NCBI RefSeq assembly: GCF_020283565.1
Contig: NC_060063.1
Location: 48,382,856-48,446,855, forward strand
Source of the DNA: Trifolium pratense
Lineage: Eukaryota; Streptophyta; Magnoliopsida; Fabales; Fabaceae
Direction of reading: 5' to 3'
DNA length: 64,000 nt
The position numbers and the translations under genes are program-made. The notes under the pieces were generated by a model. It ran no database searches and was not told the DNA's origin. It was given only the letters and a program-made list of their open reading frames with translations. This document shows positions 48,653 to 58,380 of this stretch, in pieces (within the stretch, counting starts at the first letter, position 1; the number at the start of each line of letters is the position of its first letter).

Positions 48653-49884
48653 TGTTAGAATAGAAAATATTATAATATTATTTGTTGAGAAAATATCTCG
48701 ATTTGGTTTGTTTATTCTTAGCCCTATAATAAAGGGATTTAGTTTAGATTTAAATTTATTCACTTGGTTATAAATACCAAGGTAGTGTCATACTATTTGA
48801 GTATATAAATAATGTTGTTAGAATAGAAAATATTATAATATTATTTGTTGAGAAAATATCTCGATTTGGTTTGTTTATTCTTAGCCCTATAATAAAGGGA
48901 TTTAGTTTAGATTTAAATTTATTCACTTGGTTATAAATACCAAGGTAGTATCATACTATTTGAGTATGTAAATAATGTTGTTAGAATAGAAAATATTATA
49001 ATATTATTTGTTGAGAAAATATCTCGATTTGGTTTGTTTATTCTTAACCCTATAATAAAGGGATTTAGTTTAGATTTAAATTTATTCACTTGGTTATAAA
49101 TACCAAGGTAGTATCATACTATTTGAGTATGTAAATAATGTTGTTAGAATAGAAAATATTATAATATTATTTGTTGAGAAAATATCTCGATTTTGTTTGT
49201 TTATTCTTAGCCCTATAATAAAGGGATTTAGTTTAGATTTAAATTTATTCACTTGGTTATAAATACCAAGGTAGTATCATACTATTTGAGTATGTAAATA
49301 ATGTTGTTAGAATAGAAAATATTATAATATTATTTGTTGAGAAAATATCTCGATTTTGTATTTTTATTCTTAGCCCTATAATAAAGGGATTTAGTTTAGA
49401 TTTAAATTTATTCACTTGGTTATAAATACCAAGGTAGTATCATACTATTTGATTATGTAAATAATGTTGTTAGAATAGAAAATATTATAATATTATTTGT
49501 TGAGAAAATATCTCGATTTGGTTTGTTTATTCTTAACCCTATAATAAAGGGATTTAGTTTAGATTTAAATTTATTCACTTGGTTATAAATACCAAGGTAG
49601 TATCATACTATTTGAGTATGTAAATAATGTTGTTAGAATAGAAAATATTATAATATTATTTGTTGAGAAAATATCTCGATTTTGTTTTTTTATTCTTAGC
49701 CCTATAATAAAGGGATTTAGTTTAGATTTAAATTTATTCACTTGGTTATAAATACCAAGGTAGTATCATACTATTTGATTATGTAAATATTGTAATTAGG
49801 GTTATTGACATCATTATCAATAATATTTTATTGTTCCTTATTATTTTCTCCTATTCTTTCACCTAAATTCCCCGAATTTCAACA
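48653..49884 (+). repeat. LTR2 of the TRIM-like array (6 extra 163-base units)
   Basis: 1232 bases = six 163-base units starting at 48653, 48816, 48979, 49142, 49305 and 49468, plus the 254-base terminal unit at 49631. The units differ only by scattered substitutions. Confidence 0.9.
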
Positions 49885-50271
49885 TGGTATCAGAGCCATG
49901 GTATCCACCTTGAAACATAATTCCGCTGCAATTTTCCCCGAGATTTAACTCTCGATTATTCTTCGTTTTACTTACCTTTTTGTTCATATATGCTTTACTT
50001 AACCTTTTTTTCATATAAACCCTAGCCGTCATTAAAATTTCATTTTATTTTGTTACCTGTTTGTGATTCTTTAATCTGCGGGCCCCCGTTTGTGATATTT
50101 CAATCCGCGGGTATTTTTACTTAATTTGATATGGATTCATCTCTTCAGTCGCTCCTCTACTGCTTCTTTGGTTGCTGCTCTTCGTTGGTTTGCTATCAAT
50201 GGATTTAATTTATTTTCAGGGTTAATTTTGTAACAAGCTTAAAGCTTTGTAAGCTTTAGCTTGAGGGGGAG

Positions 50272-50853
50272 TGTTAGAATAGAAAATATTATAATATTAT
50301 TTGTTGAGAAAATATCTCGATTTGGTTTGTTTATTCTTAGCCCTATAATAAAGGGATTTAGTTTAGATTTAAATTTATTCACTTGGTTATAAATACCAAG
50401 GTAGTATCATACTATTTGAGTATGTAAATAATGTTGTTAGAATAGAAAATATTATAATATTATTTGTTGAGAAAATATTTCGATTTGGTTTGTTTATTCT
50501 TAACCCTATAATAAAGGGATTTAGTTTAGATTTAAATTTATTCACTTGGTTATAAATACCAAGGTAGTATCATACTATTTGAGTATGTAAATAATGTTGT
50601 TAGAATAGAAAATATTATAATATTATTTGTTGAGAAAATATCTCGATTTTGTTTGTTTATTCTTAGCCCTATAATAAAGGGATTTAGTTTAGATTTAAAT
50701 TTATTCACTTGGTTATAAATACCAAGGTAGTATCATACTATTTGATTATGTAAATATTGTAATTAGGGTTATTGACATCATTATCAATAATATTTTATTG
50801 TTCCTTATTATTTTCTCATATTCTTTCACCTATTCTATCCCAAAATTTCAACA
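50272..50853 (+). repeat. LTR3 of the TRIM-like array (2 extra 163-base units)
   Basis: 582 bases = two 163-base units (50272, 50435) plus a 256-base terminal unit (50598-50853). The following primer-binding site has lost 14 bases between two 'tggtatc' repeats. Confidence 0.88.
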
Positions 50854-51006
50854 TGGTATCCACCTTGAAACATAATTCCGCTGCAATTTTCCCCGAGATT
50901 TAACTCTCGATTATTCTTCGTTTTACTTACCTTTTTGTTCATATATGCTTTACTTAACCTTTTTTTCATATAAACCCTAGCCGTCATTGAAATTTCTTTT
51001 TATTTT

Positions 51007-51210
51007 GTTACCCGTTTGTGATTCTTTAATCTGCGGGTCCCCGTTACCTTTAATTTTGTTACCCGTTTGTGATTCTTTAATCCGCGGGTCCCCATTACAT
51101 TTAATCCCGTTACCCGTTTGTGATTCTTTAATTCTCGGGTCCCGTTACCTTTAACCACAGTTACCCGTTTGTGATTCTTTAATCCGCGGCCCCCGTTTGT
51201 GATATTTCAA
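51007..51210. repeat. 51-base tandem repeat, four units, in the leader after LTR3
   Basis: Units start GTTACCCGTTTGTGATTC at 51007, 51058, 51109 and 51160, exactly 51 bases apart, each with a 'ccgcgggtccc'-like end. The other internal domains have only one unit. Confidence 0.9.
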
Positions 51211-51229
51211 TCCGTGGGTATTTTTACTT

Positions 51230-51293
51230 AATTACGTCAACCGAAGCCTCCTTCCCTCGAAGTTACATATTTTTTCTTTTTCTTCATTTAAAT
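51230..51293 (+). repeat. Third copy of the palindrome's outer end
   Basis: About 62 bases starting 'aattacgtcaaccgaagcct' match the outer end of the right palindrome arm (52379-52440) in direct orientation. About 200 bases of unrelated sequence (51294-51491) separate it from the palindrome. Confidence 0.8.
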
Positions 51294-51567
51294 TTTTTTT
51301 TTTTTCTTGTACAATTTCTGTGCTCTGTGAAGCATGTGGGGGAAGCTGTTTTAGAATAATGGCTTTAGTTGGATGAATCCTTAACTCACTGTATCATTGA
51401 ACAAATTTAGGGTTTAAATAAGTTGTCAATGCATCTCCAAGTTGTAAATAATTTGCTTGTGATGATGATGATCCTGTACCTCAAAAAAAAAAATATTTAA
51501 ATGAAGAAAAAGAAAAAATATGTAACTTCGAGGGAAGGAGGCTTCGGTTGACGTAATTAAATTAGAA

Positions 51568-51957
51568 TCACTTCCTACCAAACCTAGCCAAATGCTGTTG
51601 ATGTTTTGCTTCGGCTGCTTTATCAGCAGCTTCCCTTTTCAGTGCCCTCTTCGCCCGTCTCCCTGTCATACGTTTTGACTCCTCTTGCTCTTTTTTCTTT
51701 GGCTCGCGTGATGAGCTTGCTCCTGAATCCTGGAAGCTTGGTCGATGGACCGGCCGAGCTTCTTGACGCCCAGCCCTTACATAACCGTTGTCTCCCCATC
51801 TATGGTTGCCAATCCGGACACTTGCTGAACCACCATAGTAAACTTCGTCATCTAGATCATCGTCAGCTTCTTCATATTGAAAATAGTAATCTTCTTCTAT
51901 TTCCTCAAAATAGATATCTTCGTCAATCACACGCTCCTCAACAACAGTTAAAGGCAA
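51568..51957 (-). CDS. Unknown charged protein segment, left palindrome arm
   Basis: About 129 residues reading from the palindrome centre to the left. Acidic, tyrosine-rich N-terminal part (DEDIYFEEIEEDYYFQYEE), then GNHRWGDNGYVRAGRQEARP, then a basic helix rich in Lys/Ala (KRMTGRRAKRALKREAADKA) ending ARFGRK. I do not recognise the family; a retroelement gag end is possible. It starts at the arm edge, so it is probably the C-terminal piece of a longer protein. The frame is intact. Confidence 0.4.
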   Translation of the reverse strand: MPLTVVEERVIDEDIYFEEIEEDYYFQYEEADDDLDDEVYYGGSASVRIGNHRWGDNGYVRAGRQEARPVHRPSFQDSGASSSREPKKKEQEESKRMTGRRAKRALKREAADKAAEAKHQQHLARFGRK

Positions 51958-51974
51958 ACGCTTCCATCAAGTGG

Positions 51975-52367
51975 TTCACGCGTTTAACTGTTGTTGAGGA
52001 GCGTGTGATTGACGAAGATATCTATTTTGAGGAAATAGAAGAAGATTACTATTTTCAATATGAAGAAGCTGACGATGATCTAGATGACGAAGTTTACTAT
52101 GGTGGTTCAGCAAGTGTCCGGATTGGCAACCGTAGATGGGGAGACAACGGTTATGTAAGGGCTGGGCGTCAAGAAGCTCGGCCGGTCCATCGACCAAGCT
52201 TCCAGGATTCAGGAGCAAGCTCATCACGCGAGCCAAAGAAGAAAGAGCAAGAGGAGTCAAAACGTATGACAGGGAGACGGGCGAAGAGGGCACTGAAAAG
52301 GGAAGCTGCTGATAAAGCAGCCGAAGCAAAACATCAGCAGCATTTGGCTAGGTTTGGTAGGAAGTGA
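51975..52367 (+). CDS. Unknown charged protein segment, right palindrome arm
   Basis: The mirror copy of the left-arm segment, differing by about one residue (GNRRWGD instead of GNHRWGD) and ending ARFGRK before TGA at 52365. A longer open frame from 51606 runs through the antisense of the left arm into this copy; that upstream part is a shadow of the left-arm sequence and not thought to be real. Preservation of both copies suggests a recent inversion-duplication rather than selection. Confidence 0.4.
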   Translation, partial: FTRLTVVEERVIDEDIYFEEIEEDYYFQYEEADDDLDDEVYYGGSASVRIGNRRWGDNGYVRAGRQEARPVHRPSFQDSGASSSREPKKKEQEESKRMTGRRAKRALKREAADKAAEAKHQQHLARFGRK

Positions 52368-52444
52368 TTCTAATTTAATTACATCAACCGAAGCCTCCTT
52401 CCCTCGAAGTTACATATTTTTTCTTTTTCTTCATTTAAATATTA

Positions 52445-52746
52445 TGTTAGAAATAATATAAAACCATTGATGTAGCTCTATCCTAATAGTTTAAGCTTTT
52501 GGGATAATCGGTTATTTGACTTGGTATCAGAGCCTCTTTGACTAAGTGGTCTAGAGTTCAATACCCACTCCCCTCACTTTCTAATTAAAAAGTGGAATTT
52601 AAGCATATGGTAGGTGGGCCTATGCATTATCCACGCTTCAAGCCCAAGTGAGCTCTTGCGTGAGGGGGCGTGTTAGAAATAATATAAAACCATTGATGTA
52701 GCTCTATCCTAATAGTTTAAGCTTTTGGGATAATCGGTTATTTGAC
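52445..52746 (+). mobile_element. Complete TRIM element, 302 bases
   Basis: Two 76-base LTRs (52445-52520 and 52671-52746, both TGTTAGAAATAATAT... to GGTTATTTGAC), a primer-binding site TGGTATCAGAGCC at 52522, and a polypurine tract GTGAGGGGGCG just before the right LTR. Only about 150 bases lie between. The order and sites prove a miniature LTR retrotransposon. No target duplication was found. Confidence 0.9.
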
Positions 52747-53204
52747 TGTTCATATAATCAGGGAAATGAAAAAGGACTAGTTTCTGATACTTTTTTATTG
52801 AATCAAAACTTTCGGACTCATGCTGGAGTGCTGAAATTATCCCAAAGCATCATTCTATTGATTCTCTAAAGCCTGAGACCAGCCTCATATATGGGGAGGC
52901 TCCATTTGTTCTTGCATTATCCACACTTCAAGCCCAAGTGAGCTCTTGCGTGAGGGGGCGTGTTAGAAATAATATAAAACCATTGATGTAGCTCTATCCT
53001 AATAGTTTAAGCTTTTGGGATAATCGGTTATTTGACTGTTCATATAATCAGGGAAATGAAAAAGGACTAGTTTCTGATACTTTTTTATTGAATCAAAACT
53101 TTCGGACTCATGCTGGAGTGCTGAAATTATCCCAAAGCATCATTCTATTGATTCTCTGAAGCCTGAGACCAGCCTCATATATGGGGAGGCTCCATTTGTT
53201 CTTG
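52624..53204. repeat. 290-base tandem duplication joining TRIM LTR and helicase exon
   Basis: 52624-52914 repeats as 52914-53204 with few changes. Each copy holds the 3' end of the TRIM interior, one LTR (second copy 52961-53036) and the helicase exon piece from NQGNEKG to YGEAPFVL. The duplication came after the TRIM insertion. Confidence 0.9.
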
Positions 53205-56200
53205 AATGTGGAAATAGAGAAAATGCAATTGTAACGATTTTTGGCAGTAGTGGACATGTGGTTGGGAAAGTTGTTGGCTTTGGAGCGGAGCAAGTAATTT
53301 TGGTACGTGATGATTCGGCACGGAAGGAAATTTTAAGCTATGTAGGGAAACAAGCTCTTGTTTTAACCATTTTAGAGTGCAAGGGCCTTGAGTTTCAGGT
53401 TGTTAAAAGATTATGATATCTAATTCATATTCTGTTATTTTTTATGTCTTTTTTGTGATGGTATTCTTTGTTCTTTCCCAGGATGTGTTGCTCTACAACT
53501 TTTTCGGCGCTTCACCTTTGAAAAATCCCTGGAGAGTGATTTACGAGTACATGAATGAAAAAGATATGCTGGAACACAATATTTCATATCCAAGTTTCAA
53601 TGATTCCAAACACAATATTTTGTGCTCTGAACTCAAGCAGCTTTATGTTTCTATAACTCGTACAAGGCAAAGATTATGGATATGTGAGAATACAAAGGAG
53701 TTCTCAATACCTATGTTTGACTACTGGAAAAAGAAGGGGCTTGTGCAATTCAAAGAACTGGATGATTCTCTTGCCCAGGCAATGAAAGTTGCAAGTAGTC
53801 CAGACGAATGGAAGTCACGTGGCAAAAAGGTTTGCTTTGGTTCCATAATGAACTAATATTTTCGTTATGATTTCATAGTACTGAATTAAGTTAGTTTATC
53901 CTACACTTTTTACTTTAGCTCGAACTTAATTCAGTCATCATGATTTATCGGGTTCTTATTATAGTTTGATTTGCAACTTACAATATATGTGTACCTCAGA
54001 TTATCTATCTACTTTTTCCCTCTGAATGATTCATTAACATTTTGACCGCTTCTTTGCAGCTATATTATCAAAATAACTTTGAAATGGCGACAATGTGTTT
54101 TGAAAGAGCAGGAGACTCTTATTGGGAGAAAAAGTCTAAAGCTGCTGGTCTTAGGGCAACTGCAAACCGTTTGCATGATTTTAATCCCGAGGGTGCAAAT
54201 GCAACCCTTAGAGAGGCTGCTGAAATTTTTGAAGAAATAGGAATGGTGAATTCTGCTGCCAAATGTTTTTCTGATTTAGGATATTTTGAAAGAGCTGGTA
54301 TGAGCTTTTGAGCTTCGGTACCTAAGTGTTGAATTTTGTGTTATTTTACAATAAATATTTAGTATCATTAGAGTTTTATATGTTTGTCTACTAAGAAATC
54401 ATTTTACAACACAAACAACAAGTTTATCTTGAATAATGGTTATATCCTGTGTTCATTGGCTGAGGTTACCTAGGTTGTAGACTGGAACTTGCTCAGCAAC
54501 AGTGAATAAGGTAGAATGTTTTTGTTTTGTTCTTCTGTTCATTCTCTACAAATTTCCTCTTGTGGTTTACTCAGGCCACACAAGATTACACATTTTTTAT
54601 GCTCTCTTATATTAATGATAAATGTTGTTGCTAAGATCATTCTCTTTTCTGCTTTTAGGGAAGCTTTATTTGCAAACATGTGAAGTGTCTGATTTGAAAA
54701 GAGCAGGGGATTGCTTCAACTTAGCTGGATGTTATGAAACCGCAGCTCAAGTTTATGCTAGAGGCAGTTTCTTCTCAGATTGTTTGACGGTTTGTGCAAA
54801 AGGAAGATTGTTTGAGATTGGCTTCTCTTACATTCAACATTGGAAACAAAACGAAAATGCTGACCATGGTATGATTAAAAGTCTTGATATCAACACAATA
54901 TAACAAAAATTCCTGGAAAGTTGTGCTCAAAATTATCTTGATCATAAAGATACCAGTTCCGTGGTGAAGCTTGTTAAAACTTTTCACACAATGGATTCAA
55001 AGTGTGTCTTCTTACGATCATTGAATTTACTGGATGAGCTTCTTGTGTTAGAAGAGGAATCAGGGAACTTTCTGGAGGCAGTAAACGTTGCTATGATGTT
55101 GGGTGATATTCAACGTGAGGCCGATCTTCTTGGAAAAGCTGGTAGATTCAAGGAAGCTTTTGAACTTCTGCTTTTCTATATACTTGCGAATTCTCTTTGG
55201 TCTTCAGGAAGAAAAGGGTGGCTTGTAAAGCAGTTTGCACTTAAGGCTGAGCTTTTAGGAAGAGCATTGTCATTTGCAAAAGAAGAGTCAGACAGCTTCT
55301 ATGAGTATGCATGTATGGAAGCTGAAGTATTATCAAATGATCATAAAAAGACTTCTGAAATAATGATTCGTTTGAAATCTTCTCGCATGCATGAGAGTAT
55401 CAGAGGTGAAATATTATGTTTGTGGCAACTTTTGGATGCCCACTGTCATCTGAATAACTCTAAATACGTTTGGCAAGACAATGTGATTAATGATGCTGTT
55501 GAGGGAATGATTTTGGAGAATCATCTTTCTGTGGAGACATTGTTTCATTGTTGGACATGTTGGAAGGATAACATTGTTCTTATATTGGAATGTCTTCCAA
55601 GTTTTAAATCACCGAATATTCAACAGCTTAGCAGTTATGCAAAATTTGCATTGAATTATTTGGGTGTTCGGAAGCTAACTTGTAATCTGAATGAGATTTA
55701 CTCTTTGCTCGTCCCTCATGCTAACTGGGTTATAAAATTGGGTGATAGGTTTCAAAAGAAGGATGGAAGGCTAGTGTATGTTGATGTTGATTCATTAGTT
55801 TCTTCTGCTCAGAGCTATTGGAGTTCAGAACTTCTTTCTGTTGGCATGGCTGTTTTGCGCAACCTTGATGCACTCTACAAGTTTTCAGTTAATACAAACC
55901 TTTCTGATTTTCAGCAGTTTCAATCTTTACTGCATATCTACGAAGTCTCAGAATTTCTTCTTGGATCCAAATGTTTTAGCCACACCCATGGTAACTTGAA
56001 GAATTTGGACAAATTTCGCGGACTTCCAATCGACCATTTACTTCGGTACATAGTTCACCTAGACTGGAGGAAATCTCTGACAAGAGGCATGGTCTTTATA
56101 AGGACAACTGAGGCTTGTAAGGATCTGGTGAAAAAGACCATCTACGAGAACATTAGGCTGAAAGATAGGCTAACATATGGTCAAATTGGAAGGGTGGTAG

Positions 56201-57084
56201 TTATGATTCTCGGTACAGCTGGCCTGCTTAATGAACTGTATGTGGAAATTATGACCAGATTTAAACATAACATACCCTGGAAAAAATTCATTCAGCAGTG
56301 GAGTTCAGCTCAAGAAATTTCACAAAGAAATGATTCTCTGCAGAGCTGAATCGCGTGCTCAGTCTTTATGAAGCTCTGGAGTATACTTACAATGTGAACT
56401 GGATGAAGGAAACTGATTATCTATCACCGAGTTGTTTTATGTATCTGGTTGAACGGCTTCTGCTCTTGGCATCATGCAGAAAGGGGCTCATGTTTGCTAC
56501 TAAGTCATCTTTCATTGAATGGCTTAATTACCAGGATGAAAATTCACTAGCAAATTTGAGTTTAACTCCAGGTATGAATATGACAAAGGCGCATAAGTTC
56601 ATTGCGCGTATCATCCAAGAGTTGATTAATAATCAAAATGGTAGCATAAATTGGCTGAGGAAGTCAAACTTAGATGTGAAGAGTTGTTTTCTATTAACTA
56701 GTTTTCAATCAAATTTAGCATAAATTTGCACGGGTCATTGAATTTTATTCGATATTTAAGTTTGTCATTTATATTATGGTAGAAAAATTTTATTTAGAAT
56801 AAAATATTTAAAAATTTGTTATATAATATTGTTAAAATATAAGTGAAACTATTGTGCTATTTTTTATAAAACTTATTAAATATATAAATTTGATTATAAT
56901 TATCAATGATAAATTATCCAATATTTTATGTATTCGTCACAAATAAATAGTCCCGTGTATATTTTTTAATAAAAAATTAGAAATTTGATTAGGAATATTT
57001 ACGACAATTTAGTAAATTTGATAGTAATTAACTTTATTGTATTATTATATTATATTATTATTAATAGTTAATAATAGTAACTAT

Positions 57085-57338
57085 ATTGTTTATTTATTTA
57101 TTTTTAATAAAAAATATTGTTTATGTTTCTATTTCTATATTCCTAATTTTATGTATATTCATCTTATTTTTTATATAATTTTTTATTGACTATTTTATTA
57201 TGGTTAGTAGTATATTGTTTATTTATTTTTTTAATGAAAAATATTGTTTATGTTTCTATTTCTATATTACTAATTTTATGTATATTCATCTTATTTTTTC
57301 TATAATTTTTTTATTGACTATTTTATTTTATTTTTTTT
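57085..57338. repeat. 127-base tandem duplication
   Basis: Two direct copies with 'tatgtttctatttctatatt' and 'ttttatgtatattcatctta' 127 bases apart, AT-rich, non-coding. Confidence 0.8.
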
Positions 57339-57799
57339 CTCTTAATAGATTATTTATGATGTATTAATCTGTTTTGTTACTATTTTTATGATTATAGATT
57401 GTTTTGTTTTATTCCAATCTATAATCTATTTTTAAGCATATCATTTTTTTTGTCTTTATCTTATATTATTTCTATATATTTTTTTATTATTTTTTTTAGT
57501 GAAATTACAATGAAGGATATAAAACTTGCAACGTGGTTAAAAGTAATAAGGATAAATTAGTAAGGTGGTAATCGATTTTAATATATTAGTAATAGATGCA
57601 TTGATTCCTCAATTCCTTCAATTATGGCAACTAGGGGGTTGAAATATGTTGGGTTAGGCTAGATTTTGCCTAAAATGGCTTACTTAAAGGGATGGAGCTT
57701 TTGCCACCCTACCAGTTTCTTGCGCGCCCTATAAGTTCCAATTTTACCCTTAACATAAAAATTTCACATTTTTATAATGTCATTTACTTAAGTATCTCA

Positions 57800-57900
57800 A
57801 TTGCTAGTTGAGCTAATGGTTAAGGAGTTGGAGATCCAGAGTTCAAGTTCTGGCAAGAAGAAAAACTCTGATTAAGCTCATAACTACATGACACTTGATA
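57800..57900 (+). mobile_element. SINE-like fragment
   Basis: A-box-like 'tagttgagctaatggttaag' and B-box-like 'gagttcaagttctgg' at tRNA-like distance, then a non-tRNA body. No clear target duplication. Confidence 0.45.
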
Positions 57901-58200
57901 ATAAAAGTAAGATATTCATTTAGTCCAATAATTGATAAAAATATATGATATGCAAATACAAATTCAACTTTCGCAAAATAAAAAGGATGAATTTGCGAAC
58001 AAACTAGCATACAAAGGCAAAATACCTACAAATAATACGATAAAATCAACGTGATCGGAATATCCATACTTCCGGATCTGCAACGTTGACGCCCAAATCA
58101 TTAATTGAATCTGCAATTGATTGAAATTGATCTTTCAATATAGACTAAACAAACGTGGGCTAAGACGCCGAAATAAAAATAAAACTAAAAAACTTAATTA

Positions 58201-58380
58201 TGTTAAAATTGGGTAATGTTGTTGGTGCTAGAGAGGTTTTTGAGAGGTGGGTGAAATGGATGCCAATTCAGTATGGATGGTTGTGTTACATCAAATTTGA
58301 ACTTAGGTAAAATGAAATTGAACGGGCGAGAATTATTTTCGAGCGATTTGTTACGTGCCATCCAATATTAGCATAGCTGA
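58201..58380 (+). pseudogene. Fragment of a crooked neck-like (CRN/Clf1) pre-mRNA splicing factor gene
   Basis: Translation from 58201 reads LGNVVGAREVFERWVKWMP, GWLCYIKFELR, then a stop, then NEIERARIIFERFVTCHP. This is the typical pair of HAT (half-a-TPR) repeats of crooked neck-like proteins, components of the spliceosomal NineTeen complex. Only about two repeats remain and a stop interrupts them. No introns or flanking exons are seen, so it is a gene scrap, perhaps carried by a transposon or a processed copy. Confidence 0.7.

Larger units (their letters stand above)
47783..51229 (+). mobile_element. Array of a TRIM-like copia element: three LTRs, internal domains between
   Basis: Order: 3' part of the internal domain (about 47783-47850), LTR1 (47851-48267), internal (48268-48652), LTR2 (48653-49884), internal (49885-50271), LTR3 (50272-50853), 5' part of the internal domain (50854-about 51229). 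The LTRs begin TGTTAGAATAG and end TTTCAACA. Directly after LTR1 and LTR2 is TGGTATCAGAGCC, the primer-binding site complementary to initiator methionine tRNA. Before LTR2 and LTR3 is the polypurine tract TTGAGGGGGAG. The internal domain is under 400 bases and codes for no protein, so the element is non-autonomous. Confidence 0.88.
51492..52443. repeat. Near-perfect palindrome, two 461-base arms, 30-base spacer
   Basis: Left arm 51492-51952, right arm 51983-52443, spacer 51953-51982. The arms differ at only a few bases (for example gttgacg against gttgatg, and a His/Arg codon). Each arm holds the same coding segment reading outward from the centre. Confidence 0.92.
46999..56723 (+). pseudogene. 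UvrD-like helicase / TPR-and-ankyrin-repeat-1-like (TRANK1-like) gene, disrupted
   Basis: Blocks in order: 46999-47780 (PLVITFQKFLMMLDGSLGNS, Walker B region FVYIDEVQDLTMSQ, GDTAQTIARGIDFRFQDI), 52750-53398 (LNQNFRTHAGVLKL, ALVLTILECKGLEFQ), 53482-53829 (DVLLYNFFG, QLYVSITRTRQRLW), 54060-54297, and 54659-56723 (TPR-like helices, LAGCYETAAQVYARG, SPSCFMYLVERLLLL). The motifs match the superfamily 1 helicase core followed by helical repeats, as in the large plant proteins annotated TRANK1-like. Lesions: TGA at 47424, about 5 kb of repeats within an exon, a 290-base duplication, a gap and frameshift after QSII, TAA at 54901, TGA with frameshift at 56347. The 5' exons with Walker A are absent. 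It cannot make the full protein. Confidence 0.88.
56724..58200. other. AT-rich spacer
   Basis: Very AT-rich. A 127-base tandem duplication (57085-57211 and 57212-57338) is present. A SINE-like fragment lies at 57800-57900 (see separate entry). No gene. Confidence 0.5.

Noticed and set aside
47851..50853. CRISPR-like array or centromere-type satellite
   Set aside because: The 163-base units begin at the LTR terminus and end in the LTR; primer-binding sites and polypurine tracts show that they belong to a retroelement.
51606..51980. 253-residue plus-strand ORF running through the left palindrome arm
   Set aside because: Its first half is the antisense of the left-arm coding segment; it is open only because of the mirror arrangement.
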